From: Candidatus Neoanaerotignum tabaqchaliae
GTDB lineage: Bacteria; Bacillota; Clostridia; Lachnospirales; Anaerotignaceae
Assembly (NCBI GenBank): GCA_904420235.1
Contig: CAJFUS010000097.1
Coordinates: 1 to 10,883, forward strand
Length of the DNA: 10,883 bases
Reading direction: 5' to 3'
Of this stretch, positions 6,602 to 10,883 are shown in pieces (the stretch's first letter is position 1; each line of letters begins with the position of its first letter). The notes below the pieces were generated by a model. The model was not told the DNA's origin. It saw nothing but the letters and a program-made list of their open reading frames with translations, and did not search any database. The position numbers and the translations under genes are program-made.

Positions 6602-7672
6602 ATGAAAAAACTATTATCAATTTTAACAGCCGCGGCACTTATAACTGTCTGCTTTGCCGGCTGCTCACAAAGCGGGACATCGTCCCAACAAAGTTCTGCT
6701 TCAGTGGAAACATCACAAAACAGCGGCGAACTTACAGAAATTGACCTTATCCTCGACTGGTATCCAAACGCCGTACATGCCTTTATATACGACGCTATTG
6801 AAAAAGGATATTATGAGGAACAGGGCCTTAAAGTAAACGTTTTGTTTCCTTCAAACAATAACGACGCTATATCCCTTGTGGCTGCCGGAAAAGCGGATAT
6901 AGGCCTTTATTACCAAAACGATGTTATAATAGCCAGAGCCAATGAGAATATCCCTATAAAAGCCATAGGCACCGTCGTTAGAGAGCCTCTTGACATAATA
7001 GCATCTATTGCGGACAAAAACATAAACAGACCAAAGGATTTGGAAGGAAAAACACTTGGCTATACAGGAACAGAATTTGGCGAGGCCGTTATAAAACAAA
7101 TGATGGAAGCCGACAGCTCATCGGTTGACAAACTAAGTCTTATAAATGTCGGTTTCGATGTTATGAGCTCTATGACAACAGGCAATGTTGACGCCACATT
7201 CGGTTGTTTTATAAACCATGAAATACCTCAGCTTGAAAAAGAGGGCTTTGACATGAATTACTTTAAACTTTCCGATTACGGAGTTCCAAATTACTACTCT
7301 CTTGTTTTTGTAGCAAATGAAGAAAAAGTCAATAGCGAAAGCGACATATATCAAAAATTTTTGTATGCTTCTTCAAAAGGCTTCTATGATATGAAAACTG
7401 ATCCGGAAGGTACCCTTAACATACTTCTTGAACATCAAAACGCCGATAATTTCCCTCTTGACCCTGAGGTTGAAAATAAAAGCCTTGAAACCCTTTTGCC
7501 AATGATGGAATATGAAAACGAACCTTTCCTCTCTCAGAATTACGATTGCTATGAGGAAAATGTAAATTGGCTTTACAGTGTTGGGCTCATAGAAAATGAG
7601 ATAGAACCTGGAGACGCTTTCGCAGATGTTATAGACCAGCAATATTATTTAGGCCATGATGATGAACAGTAA
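6602..7672 (+). CDS. ThiY/NMT1-like ABC-transporter substrate-binding lipoprotein (thiamin pyrimidine type)
   Basis: This 356-residue protein has a lipoprotein signal peptide (MKK start, lipobox FAGC, lipid cysteine at 21) and a Ser/Gln-rich linker. An NMT1/THI5-like periplasmic-binding fold follows. Diagnostic stretches are LDWYPNAVHAF (51-61), KADIGLYYQND, the VREPL segment (126-130) and KDLEGKTLGYTG. These match the ThiY family, which binds N-formyl-4-amino-5-aminomethyl-2-methylpyrimidine (formylaminopyrimidine, FAMP) for uptake by ThiXZ in Bacillus. The Cys/His-rich CCCFC motif of the yeast pyrimidine synthase THI5 is absent, so this is a binding protein and not a synthase. The start is fixed by AGGAGG at 6589-6594. 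It is the first gene after a TPP riboswitch, so it should be expressed when TPP is scarce. No permease or ATPase gene is adjacent. FAMP as ligand is inferred from family and riboswitch; HMP, thiamin or another degradation product is possible. Confidence 0.92.
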   Translation: MKKLLSILTAAALITVCFAGCSQSGTSSQQSSASVETSQNSGELTEIDLILDWYPNAVHAFIYDAIEKGYYEEQGLKVNVLFPSNNNDAISLVAAGKADIGLYYQNDVIIARANENIPIKAIGTVVREPLDIIASIADKNINRPKDLEGKTLGYTGTEFGEAVIKQMMEADSSSVDKLSLINVGFDVMSSMTTGNVDATFGCFINHEIPQLEKEGFDMNYFKLSDYGVPNYYSLVFVANEEKVNSESDIYQKFLYASSKGFYDMKTDPEGTLNILLEHQNADNFPLDPEVENKSLETLLPMMEYENEPFLSQNYDCYEENVNWLYSVGLIENEIEPGDAFADVIDQQYYLGHDDEQ

Positions 7673-7689
7673 AAGGAGGCATACTTAAA

Positions 7690-8865
7690 ATGAAAGATTA
7701 TGATAAGATATTAAAAGCCGCGGCGGAAGGCTCTGAAAAATACTTTAACACGCAAATGGACTATTTAAAAAAGTTCTCCGCCATAGACTGCGGCACATGG
7801 AATGAGGAAGGCAACGCCAAAGTTGTATCTCTTTTAAAAGACCTTCTTGAGGGAATGGGCGCTGAAGTAAAAACATATTATGAAAAGGGTCTTGGAACCC
7901 ACATAACAGCTAAAATACGTCCTGAAAATCCAAATGGCAAAATAGTACTTAACGCCCATATTGACACAGTTTTTGGCGAAGGTTTCACAAAAGAGCACCC
8001 CTTTCATATTGAGGGCGATTGGGCATACGGTCTTGGAATAGCCGATTGTAAAAGCGGCGTTGTAATATCCATATTTGCCGTAAAAGCCATGCAGGACGCC
8101 GGACTTTTACCAAACAAGGAAATTGAGTTTATATTTAACTGCGACGAGGAAATAGGCACTCAGTCTGGAAGCAGGCTTTATGCAAAAGAGGCGGCCGACG
8201 CCGATTATGCCTTTGTTTTTGAGGGCGCTGAAAAAGAAAATGGAAAAAATGGTTTTGTAACGGCGCGAAAAGGCGTAATACTTGGAACAATAGATATTGA
8301 AGGAAAAGAGTCACACGCTGGCTGCGCTTATCTTGAGGGCCGAAGCGCTATATTAGAAATGGCTCACAAAATAATAGAATTTTATGATTTTAATGATTAC
8401 GAAAATCAAATTTATTACAACGTGGCTCCAGTTTCCGGCGGAAGACCTAACGGAATTGTAGCCGGAAGCGCACATGCCGAATTTTGTGTCGCAGGGCTTC
8501 CAACAAACGCTTCTTTCGCTGAGGTTGAAAAAAATCTTCGCTCACTTGAAAACAGCGTGACAGTTGAAGGCTGCAAAGTTAAAGTTGACTTTCACACGCT
8601 TTTTCCGGCTATGGAGAAAGGCCCTCAAAACACAAAGGCTTTTAACTTACTTAAAACCCCTGCACAGCTTTTAGGTATGGAAATTGAGGAGCTTTATGTT
8701 CCCGGAGCTACTGACGGAGCATATTTCAGTTCTCTTGGAATACCAACTGTTGACGCCCTGTCTGCTGAGTTTAAAGACATACACACCGTAAACGAGTGTG
8801 TAAATATGCCGTCAATAAAAGAGCGAACAAAATTTTTCGCCGTTGTTCTTGGCTGCATGGATTAA
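7690..8865 (+). CDS. M20-family metallohydrolase (carboxypeptidase G2-like), likely amide hydrolase in thiamin salvage
   Basis: This 391-residue cytoplasmic protein has no signal peptide and a full M20 di-zinc site in the carboxypeptidase-G2 order: H90 in NAHIDTV with D92, bridging D119 in GIADCKSG, catalytic E153 and metal ligand E154 in CDEEIGT, E178 in FVFEGAE, and H365 in KDIHT. H209 in GKESHAG fits the conserved dimerisation-domain histidine that reaches the partner active site. The lid/dimerisation domain spans about residues 190-300. A strong AAAGGAGG (7672-7679) precedes the start, and the gene follows the ThiY-like gene by 17 bases under the same riboswitch. M20 enzymes hydrolyse amide or peptide bonds. 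In Bacillus the M20 enzyme YlmB deformylates FAMP to aminopyrimidine, which TenA converts to HMP, and a similar role is the best contextual guess here. A general dipeptidase or acyl-amino-acid hydrolase recruited to the operon cannot be excluded. Confidence 0.9.
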   Translation: MKDYDKILKAAAEGSEKYFNTQMDYLKKFSAIDCGTWNEEGNAKVVSLLKDLLEGMGAEVKTYYEKGLGTHITAKIRPENPNGKIVLNAHIDTVFGEGFTKEHPFHIEGDWAYGLGIADCKSGVVISIFAVKAMQDAGLLPNKEIEFIFNCDEEIGTQSGSRLYAKEAADADYAFVFEGAEKENGKNGFVTARKGVILGTIDIEGKESHAGCAYLEGRSAILEMAHKIIEFYDFNDYENQIYYNVAPVSGGRPNGIVAGSAHAEFCVAGLPTNASFAEVEKNLRSLENSVTVEGCKVKVDFHTLFPAMEKGPQNTKAFNLLKTPAQLLGMEIEELYVPGATDGAYFSSLGIPTVDALSAEFKDIHTVNECVNMPSIKERTKFFAVVLGCMD

Positions 8866-9060
8866 TTATTACTGGTAACTAAAATATTCACCTTACAGTA
8901 AAAACAAAAACTTGGCACCAGATTATGCGCAGTTTTTATGATACATAAAAGCTCTGTATTCTTCAATTAATTAGGAAAGTACATTTTATCATAATCAAAT
9001 AAATTTATGCTTGATTTGCGTAAAGCTTTATTAAAATTGAGATTTCACATATTTTTCTGC

Positions 9061-9094
9061 ATATAAAAAGAGCGGCAACCCGCTCTTTTTATAT
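9061..9094. terminator. Bidirectional intrinsic terminator between convergent genes
   Basis: ATATAAAAAGAGCGG (9061-9075) and CCGCTCTTTTTATAT (9080-9094) form a perfect 15-bp stem with the loop CAAC. The A-run on one side and T-run on the other make it usable in both directions. It serves the rightward M20 gene, whose stop lies about 195 bases before, and the leftward antiporter gene, whose stop lies about 19 bases beyond. The 195 bases between the M20 stop and this hairpin contain no gene that I can support. Confidence 0.9.
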
Positions 9095-9112
9095 CTGCTT
9101 AAATTATTAACT

Positions 9113-10590
9113 TTAAATCGCCGATATCTCTATGCCCTCTTCTTTGTCAGCAAGTTTAAGCTCTTCCTCTATCTGCTCAGGCGTAAGCTTGCTTAACCCT
9201 ATACCTAATATAGCTAAAATAAGCGCCACAGCCGGACATACAAATGGGAACACCGTGTATAAAGCATAACCTCCCGCGCCGTAGGCAGCTACTCCAAGGG
9301 TTGTGTAATAAAAGGCTCCCGAGTTGCCCCAAGGGAAAAGACATGACACACATGTGCCAACGTCCTCAAGTGTTCTGGAAAGACAAGGACGTCCCATTCC
9401 ATTTTTTATAAAAGGTTTGCGCCATGTTTCGCCAACAAAAACGGAGCTTACATAAGAATTTCCCGCTATGGCATGAATTCCAAAAATGGCTATCTCTGCT
9501 GTAAGCATAGTTTTCCATCTGGAGTTAAGATTACGCATTAAAGGCTCGATAGCTTTATCCAAAAATCCTGCGTGTATAAGTATTGTAGTTAAAGAAAAAC
9601 CACAGTAGCATATAATAACTATTCCAGCCATTGATTTCATTCCGCCGCGGTTTAAAAGCGTTGTTACAATAGGCGCTATTTCCATTCCTTCTGGAGCCAC
9701 CATATCAGCTGTAAAACCGTTTACCATTGCTAAAGCGGCATTTGATGCTGAAAATCCTTGTATAAAAATTCCAAGTATTCCGGATAAAATAGCTGAAAGC
9801 ACAAGTGTTGGAACAACTGGTTTTTTTGTTAAAGCCGCTACCAGAATAAATACAAGCGGAAGAAGAAGCAAAATATTCCATTCATACATCTCGCCAAGCT
9901 GCTCCATCATAATAACAGCGTTTTCTGGAAGACCGCCTTCTCCCATATCAATTCCAAGCCCAAGAATTGTGTAGAAAATAACGGCAAATATCCAAGCCGG
10001 TATAGTTGTATAAAGCTGTGATTTTATATGAGCATATAAATCGGTTCCCGCACAAGCCGGAGCTAAGTTTGTGGTTTCTGACATAGGTGATATTTTATCT
10101 CCAAAAACTGAGCCGGCAATTACAGCTCCAGCCGTAATTGCAGTTGAAAGTCCAAGTCCGCTGGCTACTGCAAGGCAAGCCACTCCTGCTGTTCCAGCGG
10201 CACTCCATGATGAGCCTGTTATAACCGACATTACACAGCAAACTAAAAAACTGCTTACATATATGTATTTTGGATTTATAAGTTCAAAACCGTAATAAAT
10301 AATCATAGGCAGTGTTCCACTATACATCATTCCGCCTAACATAAGACCTATGGCCTACATTATTAAAATAGTTGTGGTTAAGTTGCCTATCCTTTGTCCT
10401 ATGGCTTTTTCCATTTCGTCCCATTTGTAGCCCAAACGCATAGACATTAAAAAGGCTACTATGGCAGCTATAATCATTAAAAATTCAACTCTCATGCCAA
10501 GAACCATTCCAATGCCAATTATGGCTACCATACACCAGCAGCAGCCTGCGCCTCAAGCATTGTGGGCTTACGTTTTGCAATTTCTTTCAT
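9113..10590 (-). pseudogene. NhaC-family Na+/H+ antiporter gene, interrupted by a frameshift and an in-frame stop
   Basis: The main open part (10342-9113) encodes 409 residues of a polytopic NhaC-type antiporter, recognisable from YSGTLPMIIYYGFELI, GDKISPMSETTNLAPACAGT and the GIHAIAGNSYVSSV and LEDVGTCVSCLFPWGNSGAF stretches. The true start is upstream: an ATG at 10590-10588 with AAAGGAGG at 10605-10598 begins MKEIAKRKPTMLEAQ, typical of NhaC amino termini. After about 19 codons the frame must shift (a lost base or two extra bases around 10530-10553). It then continues through membrane-like sequence (IIGIGMVLGMRVEF, RLGYKWDEMEKAIGQ) and meets TAG at 10357-10355 in ILIM-stop-AIGLMLGG, six codons before the ATG at 10342. 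Without these lesions the protein would be about 490 residues, normal for NhaC. NhaC exchanges external H+ for internal Na+ and, in relatives, couples malate/lactate. As written the gene is probably non-functional, unless the lesions are sequence errors. Confidence 0.85.
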
Positions 10591-10605
10591 AGACAAACCT
10601 CCTTT

Positions 10606-10826
10606 AAAATATTTACCCCTTTAGTTTATTATGTTATTTATTTCATATAAATTGCCTGTTTTAAATAATACCAAATAAAACTAACATCTATTCACAATCT
10701 TATTTTAACACTAAAAATTATATAATTATATTAATTTTTTTCTAACAAAATTCAGCGTTATTTGAAAAGATAAGTCTTTTTTTATAACAAATCTTAATAA
10801 ATTACAGAAAACATACAAACAAAGCT
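10606..10826 (-). promoter_or_regulatory. AT-rich leader/promoter region of the antiporter gene
   Basis: Between the ribosome site of the antiporter gene and the stop codon of the next minus-strand gene lies AT-rich DNA without a reading frame. On the minus strand, a TATAAT at 10722-10717 is the best -10 candidate, but no good -35 sits at a 17-base distance. A short A/T hairpin (AAAAGA 10765-10770 with TCTTTT 10775-10780) may help end the upstream gene. Both assignments are weak. Confidence 0.3.
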
Positions 10827-10883
10827 TCAAATCAGCCCACATTTTTTAAAAGCCTGCTCAAAATCATTAATTAAGTCATCACC
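10827..10883 (-). CDS. C-terminal fragment of an unidentified protein, cut by the window edge
   Basis: On the minus strand, the frame open from the window edge encodes GDDLINDFEQAFKKCGLI and ends at TGA (10829-10827). The charged amphipathic pattern looks like a genuine protein end (a final helix), and AT-rich noncoding DNA begins directly after it. Eighteen residues are not enough to name a family. It lies upstream of, and codirectional with, the antiporter gene, separated by about 240 bases, so a separate transcript is likely. Confidence 0.5.
   Translation of the reverse strand, partial: GDDLINDFEQAFKKCGLI

Noticed and set aside
6556..6836. Plus-strand open frames overlapping the riboswitch terminator and the start of the ThiY-like gene in other frames
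   Set aside because: They overlap the terminator stem or the signal-peptide region of the real gene, have no ribosome site and do not resemble proteins.
6602..7672. THI5-type pyrimidine synthase instead of a binding protein
   Set aside because: There is a lipoprotein signal peptide and no CCCFC motif, which marks the synthase; the sequence fits the ThiY binding-protein branch.
8994..9017. Imperfect dyad AATCAA...TTGATT between the M20 gene and the terminator
   Set aside because: The arms are only six bases in AT-rich DNA with no neighbouring promoter, so chance is sufficient.
10355..10357. Possible recoding of UAG (as an amino acid) in the antiporter gene
   Set aside because: The MarR gene in the same window ends at TAG at the normal family length, directly inside the next ribosome site, so UAG acts as a stop here. 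The antiporter also has an independent frameshift, which favours decay or error.
1..10883. Mobile elements, attachment sites, CRISPR arrays, tRNA or rRNA genes
   Set aside because: I saw no transposase or integrase frame, no regularly spaced repeats and no tRNA or rRNA-like sequence on either strand.

Overview
The window looks like the chromosome of a low-GC, Gram-positive anaerobe of the Clostridia. It has AT-rich intergenic DNA, strong AGGAGG-type ribosome binding sites, heavy use of ATA (Ile) and CTT (Leu), Sec-lipoproteins with clean lipoboxes, a sporulation-type polysaccharide deacetylase, and intrinsic hairpin-plus-T-run terminators. No mobile element, tRNA, rRNA or CRISPR array was seen. 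I cannot name a genus from sequence alone.

Layout. Positions 1-45 hold the first 15 codons of an unknown minus-strand gene, with its promoter and an overlapping dyad at 76-123. A divergent plus-strand gene (246-800) encodes a membrane-anchored NodB-type polysaccharide deacetylase that stops about 60-70 residues early. Next is a tight three-gene efflux operon with its own sigma-A-like promoter (953-981): a MarR-family regulator (1064-1525), a lipoprotein HlyD/RND adaptor (1540-2946) and a full-length HAE1/AcrB-type RND pump (2950-6102). It ends in two hairpins, the second a canonical terminator (6187-6239).

After an AT-rich spacer comes a TPP riboswitch (about 6463-6545) with a transcription-attenuation platform (6561-6584). 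It controls a two-gene operon: a ThiY/NMT1-like substrate-binding lipoprotein (6602-7672) and an M20 metallohydrolase with a complete di-metal site (7690-8865). The pairing mirrors the Bacillus thiamin-pyrimidine salvage route, in which ThiXYZ imports formylaminopyrimidine and the M20 enzyme YlmB deformylates it. Here the permease and ATPase are missing from the locus. A symmetric bidirectional terminator (9061-9094) separates this operon from a convergent nhaC-type Na+/H+ antiporter gene (9113-10590, minus). That gene is broken by an in-frame amber codon and a frameshift near its start. The window ends inside the 3' end of another minus-strand gene (10827-10883).

How the parts work together: the MarR/HlyD/RND set forms a self-contained regulated export module. 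The riboswitch operon is predicted to be expressed when TPP is low, to capture and hydrolytically process a thiamin-related amide. The deacetylase and antiporter both look eroded, so this strain (or this assembly) has two damaged genes flanking intact operons. The most interesting point is the TPP-controlled pair of an orphan ThiY-like binding protein and an M20 hydrolase.
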